64,000 nucleotides of DNA from Rathayibacter sp. VKM Ac-2857 (lineage in GTDB: Bacteria; Actinomycetota; Actinomycetes; Actinomycetales; Microbacteriaceae). A model generated the notes under the pieces. That model worked only from the letters and a program-made list of their open reading frames with translations, was not told where the DNA came from and made no database searches. Location: NCBI RefSeq assembly GCF_013205025.1, contig NZ_JABMLE010000001.1:1054001-1118000 (forward strand), in the 5' to 3' direction. Shown piece by piece: positions 8,930 through 20,053 of this stretch (its first letter is position 1; each line of letters starts with the position of its first letter). The translations under genes were made by a program, and so were the position numbers.

Positions 8930-9348
8930 TATGCGTCTCCCTCCTCGCGCTTGATGATGCGTGCCTTGAGGGGCAGCTTGTGGATGGCACGGGTCATGGC
9001 CTCACGAGCGAGCTGCTCGTCGACGCCGGCGACCTCGAAGAGGACGCGACCCGGCTTGACGTTCGCGACCCACCACTCCGGCGAGCCCTTTCCGGAACCC
9101 ATGCGGGTCTCGGCGGGCTTCTTGGTCAGCGGGCGGTCGGGGTAGATGTTGATCCACACCTTTCCGCCGCGCTTGATGTGGCGCGTCATGGCGATACGAG
9201 CGGACTCGATCTGACGGTTGGTCACGTAGGCCGGGGTGAGGGCCTGGATGCCGTACTCACCGAACGACACCTTGGTGCCACCGGTGGCCTGGCCGGAACG
9301 GCCCGGGTGGTGCTGCTTGCGGTGCTTGACTCGACGCGGAATCAACAT
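8929..9348 (-). CDS. rplP: 50S ribosomal protein L16
   Basis: Helps organise the A-site tRNA region of the large subunit. The 139-residue protein starts [13 protein letters not shown], has the GEYGIQAL segment, [16 protein letters not shown] and the [12 protein letters not shown] motif diagnostic for L16. Length is standard. The start lies two bases after the rpsC stop. Confidence 0.97.
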   Translation of the reverse strand: MLIPRRVKHRKQHHPGRSGQATGGTKVSFGEYGIQALTPAYVTNRQIESARIAMTRHIKRGGKVWINIYPDRPLTKKPAETRMGSGKGSPEWWVANVKPGRVLFEVAGVDEQLAREAMTRAIHKLPLKARIIKREEGDA

Positions 9349-9350
9349 GG

Positions 9351-10109
9351 TTATGCCTCAACTCCTGCTGCGACGGGCGCCTCGCTCTGCTGGCGGGGGG
9401 CGCGACGCGGACGGTCGCTGCGCTCGGGGCGCGACGACTTGTTGTTCGCCTGCTCCCGTGCGAGCTCCTTGTTGGTGATGTCGCCCTTGTAGATCCAGAC
9501 CTTCACGCCGATGCGGCCGAAGGTGGTCTTCGCCTCGTAGAAGCCGTAGTCGATGTTCGCGCGGAGGGTGTGCAGCGGCACGCGTCCCTCGCGGTAGAAC
9601 TCCGAGCGGCTCATCTCGGCGCCGCCGAGGCGGCCGGAGACCTGGATGCGGACGCCCTTGGCGCCGGCGCGCTGCGCGCCCTGCAGACCCTTGCGCATGG
9701 CGCGGCGGAAGGCCACGCGGGCGGAGAGCTGCTCGGCGATGCCCTGCGCGACCAGCTGAGCCTCGGCCTCGGGGTTCTTCACCTCGAGGATGTTCAGCTG
9801 GATCTGCTTGGCGGTGAGCTTCTCGAGGTCGGCGCGGATGCGCTCGGCCTCGGCGCCGCGGCGACCGATCACGATGCCCGGGCGGGCGGTGTGGATGTCG
9901 ACGCGGACGCGGTCACGGGTGCGCTCGATCTCGATGCGGGCGACGCCCGCACGGTCGAGCTGCGTGGCGAGGAGCCGGCGGATCTTGACGTCCTCAGCGA
10001 GGAAGTCGCTGTACCGCTGGCCCTTCTTGGTGCTGTCGGAGAACCAGCGCGACACGTGGTCGGTGGTGATTCCCAGACGGAAACCGTAGGGGTTTACTTT
10101 CTGACCCAT
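9351..10109 (-). CDS. rpsC: 30S ribosomal protein S3
   Basis: Lines the mRNA entry tunnel with S4 and S5. It starts [14 protein letters not shown], carries a KH domain near residues 45-105 ([13 protein letters not shown]) and a C-terminal S3 domain with [21 protein letters not shown]. After residue ~215 comes a low-complexity basic tail rich in Arg, Ser and Pro, giving 252 residues, slightly longer than E. coli. It overlaps the rplV stop by one base. Confidence 0.97.
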   Translation of the reverse strand: MGQKVNPYGFRLGITTDHVSRWFSDSTKKGQRYSDFLAEDVKIRRLLATQLDRAGVARIEIERTRDRVRVDIHTARPGIVIGRRGAEAERIRADLEKLTAKQIQLNILEVKNPEAEAQLVAQGIAEQLSARVAFRRAMRKGLQGAQRAGAKGVRIQVSGRLGGAEMSRSEFYREGRVPLHTLRANIDYGFYEAKTTFGRIGVKVWIYKGDITNKELAREQANNKSSRPERSDRPRRAPRQQSEAPVAAGVEA

Positions 10110-10474
10110 TACTTGGTCCCCTCCTCAGGAGTGGCCAGCACGACGGTGATGTGGCTGGTGCGCTTGTTGATGCGGAAGGCACGACCCTGAGCACGGGGCT
10201 GGAATCGCTTGAGGGTGGTTCCCTCATCGACGAAGGCGCGGGACACGAACAGGTCCTGGTCGTCGAGGTACTCGTTCGAGGCATCGGCCTTGACGCGAGC
10301 GTTGGCCATCGCCGAGGCGACGAGCTTGTAGACGGGCTCGGACGCACCCTGCGGGGCGAACTTGAGGATGGCCAGGGCCTCCTCCGCCTGCTTCCCGCGG
10401 ATCAGGTTCACGACACGGCGAGCCTTCTGGGGGGTGACGCGGATGTGTCGCACGCGTGCGATCGACTCCACCAT
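10109..10474 (-). CDS. rplV: 50S ribosomal protein L22
   Basis: Lines the peptide exit tunnel; its beta-hairpin loop is the known site of macrolide-resistance changes. The 121-residue protein has the VRVTPQKAR-like start ([14 protein letters not shown]), an AxANAR helix and a hairpin with [20 protein letters not shown], which is wild type with no insertion or deletion evident. Spacing to rpsS is 25 bases. Confidence 0.97.
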   Translation of the reverse strand: MVESIARVRHIRVTPQKARRVVNLIRGKQAEEALAILKFAPQGASEPVYKLVASAMANARVKADASNEYLDDQDLFVSRAFVDEGTTLKRFQPRAQGRAFRINKRTSHITVVLATPEEGTK

Positions 10475-10499
10475 TTCTCTCCTCCTTCTCGTCGCCGCG

Positions 10500-10781
10500 T
10501 CAGCGGCGACGGCCCTTCTTGTCGTCCTTCTCGTGACCGCGGAAGGTCCGAGTGGGGGCGAACTCGCCGAGCTTGTGGCCGACCATGGTCTCGGTCACGA
10601 ACACGGGGATGTGCTTGCGTCCGTCGTGGACCGCGATGGTGTGACCCAGCATCGCCGGGATGATCATCGAACGGCGCGACCAGGTCTTGATGACGTTCTT
10701 GTTGCCGGCTTCGTTGGCCGTGAACACCTTGCGGAGCAGGTGGTCGTCAACGAAGGGGCCCTTCTTGAGACTGCGAGGCAT
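10500..10781 (-). CDS. rpsS: 30S ribosomal protein S19
   Basis: Small-subunit head protein in contact with S13. The 93-residue protein starts [16 protein letters not shown], has [19 protein letters not shown] in the family position, and [16 protein letters not shown] near the end. Length is standard. It starts 12 bases after rplB. Confidence 0.97.
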   Translation of the reverse strand: MPRSLKKGPFVDDHLLRKVFTANEAGNKNVIKTWSRRSMIIPAMLGHTIAVHDGRKHIPVFVTETMVGHKLGEFAPTRTFRGHEKDDKKGRRR

Positions 10782-10793
10782 CTTCTACAACTC

Positions 10794-11633
<840 letters not shown>

Positions 11634-11660
11634 TGTCTGTTTCCTCTACGCTTCTTCGGC

Positions 11661-11969
11661 TCAGCCGACGCTCGTGAAGATGTCGATGGTGCCGGACTTC
11701 AGCGTGACGATCGCGCGCTTCGTGTCCTTGCGCTTGCCGGCTCCGAACTTCGTGCGGCGGGTCTTGCCCTGACGGTTCAGCGTGTTGATGGACGCGACCT
11801 GGACACCGAAGATCTTCTCGATCGCGAGCTTGATCTCGGTCTTGTTGGAGCGCGGGTCGACGACGAAGGTGTACTTGCCCTCGTCGATCAGGCCGTAGGA
11901 CTTCTCGGACACCACCGGGGAGATGATGACGTCGCGGGGGTCCTTGTTGAACGCGGCGGACTGGCTCAT
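11661..11969 (-). CDS. rplW: 50S ribosomal protein L23
   Basis: Exit-tunnel rim protein that docks SRP and trigger factor. The 102-residue product has [13 protein letters not shown] near the N-terminus, a [15 protein letters not shown] strand and the KRTKFG-like basic loop ([17 protein letters not shown]). Its ATG overlaps the rplD stop by four bases. Length is normal. Confidence 0.97.
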   Translation of the reverse strand: MSQSAAFNKDPRDVIISPVVSEKSYGLIDEGKYTFVVDPRSNKTEIKLAIEKIFGVQVASINTLNRQGKTRRTKFGAGKRKDTKRAIVTLKSGTIDIFTSVG

Positions 11970-12622
11970 GCGTTCACCTCTTCCTTCTTGGCGCCGGACT
12001 TCGAGGCGACGAACGCGTCGAGTGCGGCCTTCGTGAAGACGATGTCGTCGGAGACGAGCACGTCGTACGCGTTGAGCTGGTCGGACGGCAGGATGTGCAC
12101 GAAGGGCACGTTGCGCAGCGAGAGCTCGGCGACGAAGTCGTCGCGCTCGAGGACCACGAGGACGTTGCGCGACACCGAGAGGGCGTCGAGCAGGACGAGG
12201 ACGTCCTTCGTCTTCGGGGTGTCGCCGAGGGCGAGGGACTCGACCACGTGGATGCGGGCACCGCGAGCGCGGTCCGAGAGAGCGCCGAGCAGGGCCGCGG
12301 CGATCATCTTCTTGGGGGTGCGCTGCGCGTAGCTGCGGGGGGTGGGCCCGTGGACCACGCCACCACCGGTCATGTGCGGGGCGCGGATCGAGCCCTGACG
12401 AGCGCGACCGGTTCCCTTCTGCTTGAACGGCTTGCGGCCGGCTCCCGAGACCTCGCCACGGTTCTTCGTGGAGTGGGTGCCCTGGCGCGCCGCGGCGAGC
12501 TGCGCCACGACGACCTGGTGGATCAGGGGGATGTTGGTCTGGACGTCGAAGAGCTCGGCGGGGAGCTCGAACGCGCCCGACTTGTTGCCCTGGACGTCGA
12601 TGATGTCGACAGAGGTAGCCAT
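11966..12622 (-). CDS. rplD: 50S ribosomal protein L4
   Basis: Assembly-initiating large-subunit protein whose extended loop reaches the exit tunnel. The 218-residue protein shows the loop around [21 protein letters not shown] (conserved positions), then [14 protein letters not shown] and [14 protein letters not shown]. In E. coli L4 also autoregulates the S10 operon; whether that happens here is unknown. It starts 4 bases after rplC. Confidence 0.97.
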   Translation of the reverse strand: MATSVDIIDVQGNKSGAFELPAELFDVQTNIPLIHQVVVAQLAAARQGTHSTKNRGEVSGAGRKPFKQKGTGRARQGSIRAPHMTGGGVVHGPTPRSYAQRTPKKMIAAALLGALSDRARGARIHVVESLALGDTPKTKDVLVLLDALSVSRNVLVVLERDDFVAELSLRNVPFVHILPSDQLNAYDVLVSDDIVFTKAALDAFVASKSGAKKEEVNA

Positions 12623-12626
12623 GGAA

Positions 12627-13295
12627 CTACGCTCCCTTCACGGCGTTGCGAACGAACACGAGGCGACCGCGCGCACCGGGGACGGCGCCCTTGACGAGCA
12701 GCAGACCCTTCTCGGCGTCGACGGAGTGCACCTTGAGGTTGAGCACGGTGACGCGCTCGCCACCCATGCGACCGGCCATGCGCATGCCCTTGAAGACACG
12801 GCTGGGGGTCGAGGAGGCGCCGATGGAGCCGGGCTTGCGGTGGTTGCGGTGCGAACCGTGCGAAGCCGAGACGCCCTTGAAGTTGTGACGCTTCATGACA
12901 CCGGCGAAGCCCTTGCCCTTGGAGGTGCCGACGACGTCGACCTTGGTGCCGGCTTCGAAGACGGCGTCCACGGTCAGCTCCTGGCCGGCCGAGTAGTCGG
13001 CGGCGTCGGAGGTGCGGACCTCGGTGAGGTGGCGGCGGGGGGTGACGCCCGCGGCGTCGAAGTGACCGGCAGCGGGCTTGTTCACCTTGCGCGGGTCGAT
13101 CGCACCGGCGGCGAGCTGGACGGCGGTGTAGCCGTCCTTCTCCTCCGTGCGGACCTGGGTCACGACGTTGGGGCTGATCTCGATGACCGTGACGGGGACG
13201 AGCTTGTTGTTCTCGTCCCAGACCTGGGTCATTCCGAGCTTGGTGCCGAGGAGGCCCTTGCTGGTCTTCAGCGTGGGGGAAACAGTGACAGACAT
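12627..13295 (-). CDS. rplC: 50S ribosomal protein L3
   Basis: Early-assembly large-subunit protein near the peptidyl transferase centre. It carries [13 protein letters not shown] at the N-terminus and the L3 signature [12 protein letters not shown], then [15 protein letters not shown]. The glutamine methylated by PrmB in E. coli cannot be judged here. At 222 residues it is of usual actinobacterial length, with a short N-terminal extension. It lies 14 bases after rpsJ. Confidence 0.97.
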   Translation of the reverse strand: MSVTVSPTLKTSKGLLGTKLGMTQVWDENNKLVPVTVIEISPNVVTQVRTEEKDGYTAVQLAAGAIDPRKVNKPAAGHFDAAGVTPRRHLTEVRTSDAADYSAGQELTVDAVFEAGTKVDVVGTSKGKGFAGVMKRHNFKGVSASHGSHRNHRKPGSIGASSTPSRVFKGMRMAGRMGGERVTVLNLKVHSVDAEKGLLLVKGAVPGARGRLVFVRNAVKGA

Positions 13296-13309
13296 GGTGG
13301 CACTCCTCC

Positions 13310-13618
13310 TTAGAGCTTGATCTCGATGTTGACGTCGGCCGGGAGGTCGAGGCGCATCAGCGAGTCGACGGCCTTGGGCGTCGGGTCGATGATGTCGATG
13401 AGGCGCTTGTGGGTGCGCATCTCGAAGTGCTCGCGGCTGTCCTTGTACTTGTGGGGAGAACGGATCACGCAGACCACGTTCTTCTCGGTCGGAAGCGGCA
13501 CGGGGCCGACGACCGTTGCACCGGCACGGGTCACCGTGTCGACGATCTTGCGCGCCGACGTGTCGATGACCTCGTGGTCGTACGACTTCAGTCGGATGCG
13601 GATCTTCTGTCCCGCCAT
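13310..13618 (-). CDS. rpsJ: 30S ribosomal protein S10
   Basis: First gene of the S10 operon; small-subunit head protein and, as NusE, part of the transcription antitermination complex. The 102-residue sequence ([19 protein letters not shown] start, [22 protein letters not shown] centre region, [15 protein letters not shown] end) is essentially invariant in the phylum. No gene lies in the 471 bases upstream, which must hold the operon promoter. Confidence 0.98.
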   Translation of the reverse strand: MAGQKIRIRLKSYDHEVIDTSARKIVDTVTRAGATVVGPVPLPTEKNVVCVIRSPHKYKDSREHFEMRTHKRLIDIIDPTPKAVDSLMRLDLPADVNIEIKL

Positions 13619-14089
13619 GTGTGATCTCTCACTCTCTTGTTGTTGCGTCGTACGCCACTCCCCCGGCCGGAGCCGGACTCGTGTCGCATAGGACGCGCTC
13701 GCGAAGGAACATCCGGAGAACCGGAGGAGTCCACCAGTGTTCTTCTGTCAAAAGCACCGCGCTCCAGGCGCTCTGAGAGCCGTGCAGAACGCACGACGCA
13801 CGGAGAGCCCGTTGAGTTGTCGGTTGTTGTCGTTCTGCTACCCGCCGCCTCGACGCCGCACTCGCGGGGCCGCCCTCTCGGGTCGAGCCGCTGGGGCGCC
13901 GTCTCGGCACTGCCTGGCAGTGTTCCATCCCCTCGCAGCACGCTGCGCGGACGGAAATTTTGAACTAGAAGAGTCTCTCACGGATCCCGCACCCGTGCAA
14001 CCCGGGCGTGTCGCGCTTCCGGGCTCCACGGGCGGCGGCGTCCACCCGCGGAATCCCGGGCGTCGAGGAGCCCGGGCGACGCCCGCGGC
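13619..14089 (-). promoter_or_regulatory. S10 operon leader region, no gene
   Basis: A 471-base stretch between the topoisomerase gene and rpsJ, both on the minus strand. An AT-rich island at about 13953-13970 stands out in this GC-rich DNA and is the best promoter candidate. A perfect minus-strand TTGACA at about 13754-13759 has no matching -10 at normal spacing. A small UCCGG/CCGGA stem with a four-base loop lies at 13712-13725. I see no L4-binding-type structure that I could defend. Short frames here lack coding character. Confidence 0.45.
14057..14085 (-). terminator. Hairpin downstream of topoisomerase IB
   Basis: Arms 14057-14065 and 14077-14085 pair perfectly over nine bases with an 11-base loop, ending 4 bases below the topoisomerase stop. 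It is GC-rich and lacks a T-run, as is common for actinobacterial terminators. It would separate that gene from the S10 operon transcript. Confidence 0.5.
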
Positions 14090-15073
14090 TCACTCGAAGA
14101 GCAGGGCGCGCAGCGTCGTCTCGGCGGACTCCGGACGGGCCGGATCGATCGTCTCGCCCGCCCGGAAGTGGTCGAGCACCCGGGGGTCGACGTAGCTCGC
14201 GCGGGCGACGGTCGGCGTGTTCCCGAGGACCTCCGACGCGTCCTTCATCGCCTGCGAGATCGCTTTCGTGCGCAGGCGCTGGGTCGGCTGCGGCCCCGTC
14301 CTCGCCAGGCTCAGCGCCGCGGCGACGGTGCCGTGCAGGGTGCGGAAGTCCTTCGCCGTGAAGTCGTCCCCGGCGCGCTCGCGCACGTAGTCGTTGATGT
14401 CGCCGGCCGAGACGGGGCGCCACTGCCGGCCGTCCTTCCACGCGAGGAGCCGCGCGTTCGGACCGCGGCGCTTCAGCGCCCGGACCACGCGGGCGAGATC
14501 GTGGTCGAGGATCTCGCTCGTCCAGGCCTGGTGGCTCTTGCCGGGGAAGGCGAGCGCCACGCGGTCGCCGTGCGTCGTGGCGTGCGAGCAGAGCAGCGTG
14601 GTCAGGCCGATGCTGCCGTGCTCCTTCGCGTACTGCTCGCTGCCGACCCGGAGCGAGCCGGTGTCGAGCATCCGGAACCCGGTCGCGAGGGCGCGCTCGC
14701 GGGTCGGCCCGTCCTCGCGGAGGGCGACGGTGACCCGCCGTCGTGCGGCGGGCAGCGCCTCCGCGAGCCGGAGCGCGCGATCGAACTTGATCCGGTCCTT
14801 CTGCTCGCGCCAGGTGGGGTGGTAGATGTACTGCCGTCGGCCCGCGCCGTCGACGCCCGTCGCCTGGATGTGCCCGTTGGGATACGGAGCGATCCAGACC
14901 TCCTGCCACGCCGGCGGGATGCCGAGGTGGTCGAAGCGGTCGCGCAGCTCGGGGTCGGTGACCGTCGCGCCTCGGGGGTCGCGGTAGCTGAAGCCGGTGC
15001 CGGAACGGACCCGGGTGTAGCCGCGTCCGCTCGAATCGGTCCTGCGGAGTCGTTGCGTGAGCGAATCAGCCAT
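14090..15073 (-). CDS. DNA topoisomerase IB (poxvirus/eukaryote-like)
   Basis: Relaxes positive and negative supercoils through a 3'-phosphotyrosyl intermediate, without ATP. The 327-residue protein has the N-terminal domain with PPAWxxVWIAPxPNGHIQATG spacing and a catalytic domain with Arg142 (RVGSEQY), a lysine near 179, Arg244 in KDFRTLHG, and Tyr294 in ARASYVDP. The vaccinia general-acid histidine position reads Asn in LGNTP, as in other bacterial members. Bacterial type IB enzymes are patchily distributed accessory enzymes. It is monocistronic upstream of the S10 operon; its base composition matches its neighbours. Confidence 0.9.
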   Translation of the reverse strand: MADSLTQRLRRTDSSGRGYTRVRSGTGFSYRDPRGATVTDPELRDRFDHLGIPPAWQEVWIAPYPNGHIQATGVDGAGRRQYIYHPTWREQKDRIKFDRALRLAEALPAARRRVTVALREDGPTRERALATGFRMLDTGSLRVGSEQYAKEHGSIGLTTLLCSHATTHGDRVALAFPGKSHQAWTSEILDHDLARVVRALKRRGPNARLLAWKDGRQWRPVSAGDINDYVRERAGDDFTAKDFRTLHGTVAAALSLARTGPQPTQRLRTKAISQAMKDASEVLGNTPTVARASYVDPRVLDHFRAGETIDPARPESAETTLRALLFE

Positions 15074-15138
15074 CGACCCGACGATAGGGCGGGGGCTCCG
15101 GCACCGTCAGCGGGTTGACGGACGCCCCCGGCCCTGCG

Positions 15139-15351
15139 CTACTCGTTGCCGAGGCGCTTGTCGGCCTGGCGCTTGAGGTCCTCGATGCGGTCGTCGTACT
15201 TGCCCTTGGTGAGGCGGCTGGCGATGTCGCCGGTCTTCTCCAGAACCTGGTCGGAGACTCCCTCCGCCTTCTCGCTGCGGAGCGTGTCCTGGACCTTCTT
15301 GCTGTTGAACAGCTCGCCGGCCTGTCGTCCGAGCTTGCCGAGATCCACCAT
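15139..15351 (-). CDS. MT0933-like small antitoxin-family protein
   Basis: A 70-residue charged protein beginning MVDLGKLGRQAGELF and rich in Lys, Asp and Glu, with the pattern of the MT0933/Rv0909 antitoxin-like family found across actinobacteria. The ATG at 15349-15351 has a clear GAAGGAGG 5 bases upstream, which decides against the longer open frame. No toxin partner is adjacent, so an antitoxin role is unproven and a stress or structural role is equally possible. Predicted helical and soluble. Confidence 0.65.
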   Translation of the reverse strand: MVDLGKLGRQAGELFNSKKVQDTLRSEKAEGVSDQVLEKTGDIASRLTKGKYDDRIEDLKRQADKRLGNE

Positions 15352-15440
15352 GGTTCCTCCTTCATCGGTGCGGGCGAGGGCCGCGCGCGCCCCAGTGTGG
15401 CGACACCGCCTGGATGATCGGTGCAGGACCCGCCGGGCGA

Positions 15441-16211
15441 TCAGCGCACGAGCGCGAGGACGCGGGCCGCCGCCTCGGCGAGGGCGCGTCCGTAGGAGGG
15501 ACCGTGGCCGGCGGCGTGCACCGCGAGCGGGTGGAGCTGGTGCAGCGGCACGCGCGTCGCCGCTCCCACGCGCAGCGCATGGATCTCCTCGTAGCCCGCG
15601 AGCACGTCGTCGAGATGCGGGAGCCCGAACAGCGCGAGCATGGCGAGGTCGGTCTCGCGGTGGCCGCCGTGCGCGGCCGGGTCGATGAGGACCGCGCCCT
15701 CGTCCGACCACAGCACGTTGCCGTTCCAGAGGTCGCCGTGCAGGCGAGCGGGGGTGTCGTCGTCATCGAACGCGCCCGCCGCGACGAGCTCGAGCGCGCT
15801 CTCGACGGTGCGGGCGTCGGCGGAGGTCAGGTTCCCCGCCTCGACGGCCGGGCGGAGGAAGGGCCGCACGCGCTGCTCGGCGTAGAACCGGCCCCAGGAC
15901 TCCTCCGGGGCGCACGGCATCGACCGGCGTCCGATGTAGGCGAAACCGGACCAGCCGGCCGGCGCCGCACCGAAGGCCGCGGCCCCGGTGTCGTGCGTGC
16001 ACGCGAGGGCGCTCCCGAACCGGCGGGCGGCATCGCGGGTCGGGCGGGCGGGACGGATCTCCTCGAGTTCGATCCGGCCGGGCTCGACCGTCCGCACCTC
16101 GACGCAGCGCGCTCCCCCGGCCCGCTCCGCCTCGCCCAGCCAGCGCAGTCCCGCCGCCTCCCACTCGAAGAACTGCGCGGGGGCGGAGGGGTTCGACTTG
16201 ACGAAGGGCAT
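15441..16211 (-). CDS. Fructosamine kinase family protein
   Basis: Resembles fructosamine-3-kinase/ketosamine kinases, which phosphorylate sugar-amine adducts on proteins or free amines and thereby reverse glycation. The aminoglycoside-phosphotransferase fold shows the catalytic loop HGDLWNGN (about residues 158-165) and the metal-binding IDPAAHGGHRE (from about 176). The 256-residue length is a little shorter than the ~288 of E. coli YniA. I take the ATG at 16209-16211, not the GTG three codons earlier, because MPFVKS is the more usual start. It stands alone between tuf and the small MT0933-like gene. Confidence 0.8.
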   Translation of the reverse strand: MPFVKSNPSAPAQFFEWEAAGLRWLGEAERAGGARCVEVRTVEPGRIELEEIRPARPTRDAARRFGSALACTHDTGAAAFGAAPAGWSGFAYIGRRSMPCAPEESWGRFYAEQRVRPFLRPAVEAGNLTSADARTVESALELVAAGAFDDDDTPARLHGDLWNGNVLWSDEGAVLIDPAAHGGHRETDLAMLALFGLPHLDDVLAGYEEIHALRVGAATRVPLHQLHPLAVHAAGHGPSYGRALAEAAARVLALVR

Positions 16212-16273
16212 GCCCTCCACGCTAGTCAGCTCCCGGCACTGCGCTCAGGAGGACCGGACCGCGGCGGGAACGA

Positions 16274-16311
16274 CGAGAGGGGCCGCCCGCCGAAGCGGAC
16301 GACCCCTCTCG
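16274..16311 (-). terminator. tuf terminator with UUCG tetraloop
   Basis: Arms 16274-16290 and 16295-16311 pair over 17 bases on the minus-strand transcript, with two U-G wobbles and a UUCG tetraloop. The stem ends 18 bases below the tuf stop. The stability and position make this the likely end of the str operon transcript. Confidence 0.75.
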
Positions 16312-16329
16312 AGAGATCAGTAGGAGAAC

Positions 16330-17523
16330 CTACTTGACGATCTTGGTGACCGTTCCGGCACCCACGGTGCGGCCACCCTCACGGATGGCGAAGCCGAGGC
16401 CCTCCTCCATGGCGATCGGCTGGATCAGCGCGACCGTCATGTCGGTGGTGTCGCCGGGCATGACCATCTCGGTGCCCTCGGGCAGCGTGATGACGCCGGT
16501 GACGTCGGTGGTGCGGAAGTAGAACTGCGGGCGGTAGTTCCCGTAGAACGGGTTGTGACGCCCACCCTCGTCCTTGGACAGGATGTACGCGGTGCCCTCG
16601 AAGTCGGTGTGCGGCGTGACCGAACCCGGCTTGACGACGACCTGGCCGCGCTCGACGTCCTCGCGCTTGGTGCCGCGGAGGAGCAGACCGCAGTTCTCGC
16701 CGGCCCAGGCCTCGTCGAGCTGCTTGTGGAACATCTCGATGCCGGTGACCGTGGTCTTCTGCGTCGGGCGGATGCCGACGATCTCGACCTCGGAGTTCAG
16801 CGAGAGGGTGCCGCGCTCGGCGCGACCGGTGACGACGGTTCCACGACCGGTGATCGTGAAGACGTCCTCGATCGGCATGAGGAACGGCTTGTCCTTGTCG
16901 CGGATCGGGTCCGGGACGGAGGCGTCGACGGCGTCCATGAGGTCGAGGATGGACTGGGTCCACGCCTCGTCGCCCTCGAGGGCCTTGAGGCCGGAGACGC
17001 GGACCACGGGGGCGTCGTCGCCGGGGAAGCCCTGCGAGGACAGCAGCTCGCGGACCTCGAGCTCGACGAGCTCGAGGATCTCCTCGTCGTCCACCATGTC
17101 GGCCTTGTTCAGGGCGACGAGGAGGTACGGCACGCCGACCTGCTTGGCGAGGAGGACGTGCTCACGGGTCTGAGCCATCGGGCCGTCGGTGGCGGCGACC
17201 ACGAGGATCGCGCCGTCCATCTGAGCCGCGCCGGTGATCATGTTCTTGATGTAGTCGGCGTGACCGGGGGCGTCGACGTGCGCGTAGTGGCGCTTCGGCG
17301 TCTCGTACTCGACGTGCGAGATGTTGATCGTGATGCCGCGCTGGCGCTCCTCGGGAGCGGAGTCGATCGACGCGAAGTCACGCTGGACGTTGGTCGCGGA
17401 CGGGTACTTGTCCGCCAGAACCTTCGAGATCGCCGCGGTGAGCGTGGTCTTTCCGTGGTCGACGTGACCGATGGTTCCGATGTTGACGTGCGGCTTGGTC
17501 CGCTCGAACTTGGCCTTAGCCAC
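16330..17523 (-). CDS. tuf: Elongation factor Tu
   Basis: GTPase that delivers aminoacyl-tRNA to the ribosome. The 397-residue protein has the P-loop GHVDHGKT (residues 19-26), DAPGHADY and [10 protein letters not shown]. Domains II and III are complete, ending in [12 protein letters not shown]. Start is a GTG at 17521-17523 with GAGGAGGA a few bases upstream. It is the last gene of the str operon, separated from fusA by 224 bases with a hairpin and a possible own promoter. It appears to be the only tuf in this window. Confidence 0.98.
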   Translation of the reverse strand: MAKAKFERTKPHVNIGTIGHVDHGKTTLTAAISKVLADKYPSATNVQRDFASIDSAPEERQRGITINISHVEYETPKRHYAHVDAPGHADYIKNMITGAAQMDGAILVVAATDGPMAQTREHVLLAKQVGVPYLLVALNKADMVDDEEILELVELEVRELLSSQGFPGDDAPVVRVSGLKALEGDEAWTQSILDLMDAVDASVPDPIRDKDKPFLMPIEDVFTITGRGTVVTGRAERGTLSLNSEVEIVGIRPTQKTTVTGIEMFHKQLDEAWAGENCGLLLRGTKREDVERGQVVVKPGSVTPHTDFEGTAYILSKDEGGRHNPFYGNYRPQFYFRTTDVTGVITLPEGTEMVMPGDTTDMTVALIQPIAMEEGLGFAIREGGRTVGAGTVTKIVK

Positions 17524-17619
17524 TGTGGGTCCTCCTCAGGACTTAGGTGCAAGCATCCGCATCCGACGCCGCACGGGGCGGCACGAGGACAGGAGGACTT
17601 GCGGGGGTTTTGTGTACAT

Positions 17620-17625
17620 ATGTTA
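17620..17625 (-). promoter_or_regulatory. Possible -10 element of a tuf promoter
   Basis: On the minus strand TAACAT lies in a small AT-rich patch about 100 bases upstream of the tuf start and below the fusA hairpin. It fits TANNNT, but no good -35 lies 16-18 bases upstream. An extra tuf promoter is known in several bacteria; here it is only suggested. Confidence 0.35.
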
Positions 17626-17705
17626 CCGGCAGTGGTCGCGCGGGCCATCCGATGAGGATCCGAGGCGCGCAGAACGCGACAGCAAACCCGCACGACACTA
17701 CCAGG

Positions 17706-17735
17706 CCCGCCGCGGTTCCGCAGAACCGCGGCGGG
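17706..17735 (-). terminator. fusA-tuf intergenic hairpin
   Basis: Perfect 13-base arms at 17706-17718 and 17723-17735 with a four-base loop, starting 12 bases below the fusA stop. No T-run follows. Probably a partial terminator or 3'-end stabiliser that lets tuf be expressed differently from fusA. Confidence 0.65.
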
Positions 17736-17747
17736 GTGGGGACGGTG

Positions 17748-19862
17748 CTACTCGCCCTTGTTCTTCTGGACGATCTCCTCGGCCACGGCCTTGGGGACCT
17801 CGGCGTAGGTCTCGAACGTCATCGAGTAGACCGCGCGGCCCGAGGTCTTCGAGCGCAGGTCGCCGATGTAGCCGAACATCTCGGACAGCGGGACGTTGGC
17901 CTTGATGACCTTGACGCCCGCGGCGTCCTCCATCGACTGGATCATCCCGCGACGCGAGTTGAGGTCGCCGATGACGTCGCCCATGTACTCCTCGGGCGTG
18001 CGGACCTCGACGGCCATCAGCGGCTCGAGGAGGACCGGCTGCGCCTTGCGCGAGGCCTCCTTGAACGCGATGGAGCCGGCGATCTTGAACGCCATCTCCG
18101 AGGAGTCGACGTCGTGCGCCGCGCCGTCAGTCAGGGTCGCCTTGATGCCCACCATGGGGTAGCCGGCGAGGACGCCGACCAGCATGGCGTCGCGGATGCC
18201 CGCGTCGACCGAGGGGATGTACTCGCGGGGGACGCGACCACCGGTCACGCCGTTGACGAACTCGTAGGTCTTGTCGGCCTCGACCTCCATCGGCTCGATC
18301 GAGATCTGGACCTTCGCGAACTGACCCGAGCCACCGGTCTGCTTCTTGTGGGTGTAGTCGTACTTCTCGACCGTGCGGCGGATCGTCTCGCGGTAGGCCA
18401 CCTGCGGCTTGCCGACGTTGGCCTCGACGTTGAACTCGCGCTTCATGCGGTCCACCAGGATGTCGAGGTGCAGCTCGCCCATTCCCTTGATGACCGTCTG
18501 ACCGGTCTCCTGGTTCTGCTCGGTGCGGAAGGTGGGGTCCTCCTCCGCGAGCTTCTGGATCGCGGTGCCGAGCTTCTCCTGGTCGGCCTTCGTCTTGGGC
18601 TCGATGGCGACCTCGATGACGGGCTCCGGGAAGGTCATCGACTCGAGCACGACCTGCGCGGTCGGGTCGCTCAGGGTGTCACCGGTGGTGGTGTCCTTGA
18701 GGCCGATGACGGCGTAGATGTGGCCGGCGGTGACCGAGTCGACCGGGTTCTCCTTGTTGGAGTGCATCTGGAAGATCTTGCCGATGCGCTCCTTCTTGCC
18801 CTTGGTCGAGTTGATGACCTGGGCGCCGGAGTCGAGCTTGCCCGAGTAGACGCGGACGTAGGTGAGGCGACCGAAGAACGGGTGCACCGCGACCTTGAAC
18901 GCGAGCGCCGAGAAGGGCTCGGTCGAGTCCGCGTGGCGCATGATGACCTTCTCCTCGTCGCGGACGTCGTGCGCCTCGATGGCGGGGACGTCGAGCGGGG
19001 AGGGGAGGTAGTCGACGACCGCGTCGAGCATCGGCTGCACGCCGCGGTTCTTGAACGCGGAGCCGCAGAGCACGGGGTAGATGTCCGAGTTCACGGTCAG
19101 CTTGCGGATGGCGCCCTTGATCTCGGCGACCGTGAGCTCCTCACCGCCGAAGTACTTCTCGAGCAGCTCGTCGGAGGTCTCCGCGACGGTCTCGAGCAGC
19201 TTCTCGCGGTACTCGGCGGCCTTGTCGGCCAGGTCCGCGGGGATCTCCTCGATCTCATACTTCGCGCCCAGCGCGACGTCACCCTTCGAGTCGCCGCGCC
19301 ACGTGAGCGCGCGCATCTCGACCAGGTCGACGACGCCCTCGAAGCTGGACTCCGCGCCGATGGGCAGCTGGATGACCAGCGGCTTGGCGCCGAGGCGGTT
19401 GATGATCGTGTCGACGGTGAAGTAGAAGTCGGCGCCGAGCTTGTCCATCTTGTTGACGAAGCAGATGCGCGGGACGTCGTACTTGTCGGCCTGACGCCAG
19501 ACGGTCTCGGACTGGGGCTCGACGCCCTCCTTGCCGTCGAAGACGGCGACGGCGCCGTCGAGGACGCGCAGCGAGCGCTCGACCTCGACCGTGAAGTCGA
19601 CGTGACCGGGGGTGTCGATGATGTTGATCTGGTTCTTGTTCCAGAAGCACGTGGTCGCGGCCGACGTGATCGTGATGCCGCGCTCCTGCTCCTGCGCCAT
19701 CCAGTCCATCGTGGCGGCGCCGTCGTGGACCTCACCGATCTTGTGCGTGATACCCGTGTAGAACAGGATGCGCTCGGTGGTGGTGGTCTTGCCGGCATCG
19801 ATGTGGGCCATGATGCCGATGTTGCGAACCTTGTTCAGGTCGGTGAGCACATCTTGTGCCAC
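17748..19862 (-). CDS. fusA: Elongation factor G
   Basis: GTPase that drives ribosomal translocation. The 704-residue protein carries [15 protein letters not shown] (P-loop near residues 19-26), [17 protein letters not shown] in part, [10 protein letters not shown], and complete domains II-V. Start is the GTG at 19860-19862 with a GGAGG 7 bases upstream; an ATG start is not available in frame nearby. It lies 191 bases after rpsG; that gap contains a 9-base perfect stem at 19982-19990/20005-20013. Confidence 0.98.
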   Translation of the reverse strand: MAQDVLTDLNKVRNIGIMAHIDAGKTTTTERILFYTGITHKIGEVHDGAATMDWMAQEQERGITITSAATTCFWNKNQINIIDTPGHVDFTVEVERSLRVLDGAVAVFDGKEGVEPQSETVWRQADKYDVPRICFVNKMDKLGADFYFTVDTIINRLGAKPLVIQLPIGAESSFEGVVDLVEMRALTWRGDSKGDVALGAKYEIEEIPADLADKAAEYREKLLETVAETSDELLEKYFGGEELTVAEIKGAIRKLTVNSDIYPVLCGSAFKNRGVQPMLDAVVDYLPSPLDVPAIEAHDVRDEEKVIMRHADSTEPFSALAFKVAVHPFFGRLTYVRVYSGKLDSGAQVINSTKGKKERIGKIFQMHSNKENPVDSVTAGHIYAVIGLKDTTTGDTLSDPTAQVVLESMTFPEPVIEVAIEPKTKADQEKLGTAIQKLAEEDPTFRTEQNQETGQTVIKGMGELHLDILVDRMKREFNVEANVGKPQVAYRETIRRTVEKYDYTHKKQTGGSGQFAKVQISIEPMEVEADKTYEFVNGVTGGRVPREYIPSVDAGIRDAMLVGVLAGYPMVGIKATLTDGAAHDVDSSEMAFKIAGSIAFKEASRKAQPVLLEPLMAVEVRTPEEYMGDVIGDLNSRRGMIQSMEDAAGVKVIKANVPLSEMFGYIGDLRSKTSGRAVYSMTFETYAEVPKAVAEEIVQKNKGE

Positions 19863-20053
19863 GGAGTTCCTCCGATAGGTGATGGAGCCAGCGCAACGGG
19901 TTCATGGCCGATCGGCTGGGATCGTGATGGTGGCGGTCGCCCGTCCACGCCGGATCCGAGGATCCGCCGCCGGGTCCGGGACCGCGGCGCACGCGCTGAG
20001 GCGCGCGCCGCGGGACCGGGGGTCGCGCTCGCCGAGGGCGGGCGCGGGGTGCG

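Noticed and set aside
13754-13759. TTGACA as the S10 operon -35
   Set aside because: No TANNNT lies 16-19 bases downstream on the minus strand; the AT-rich island near 13960 is at least as plausible.
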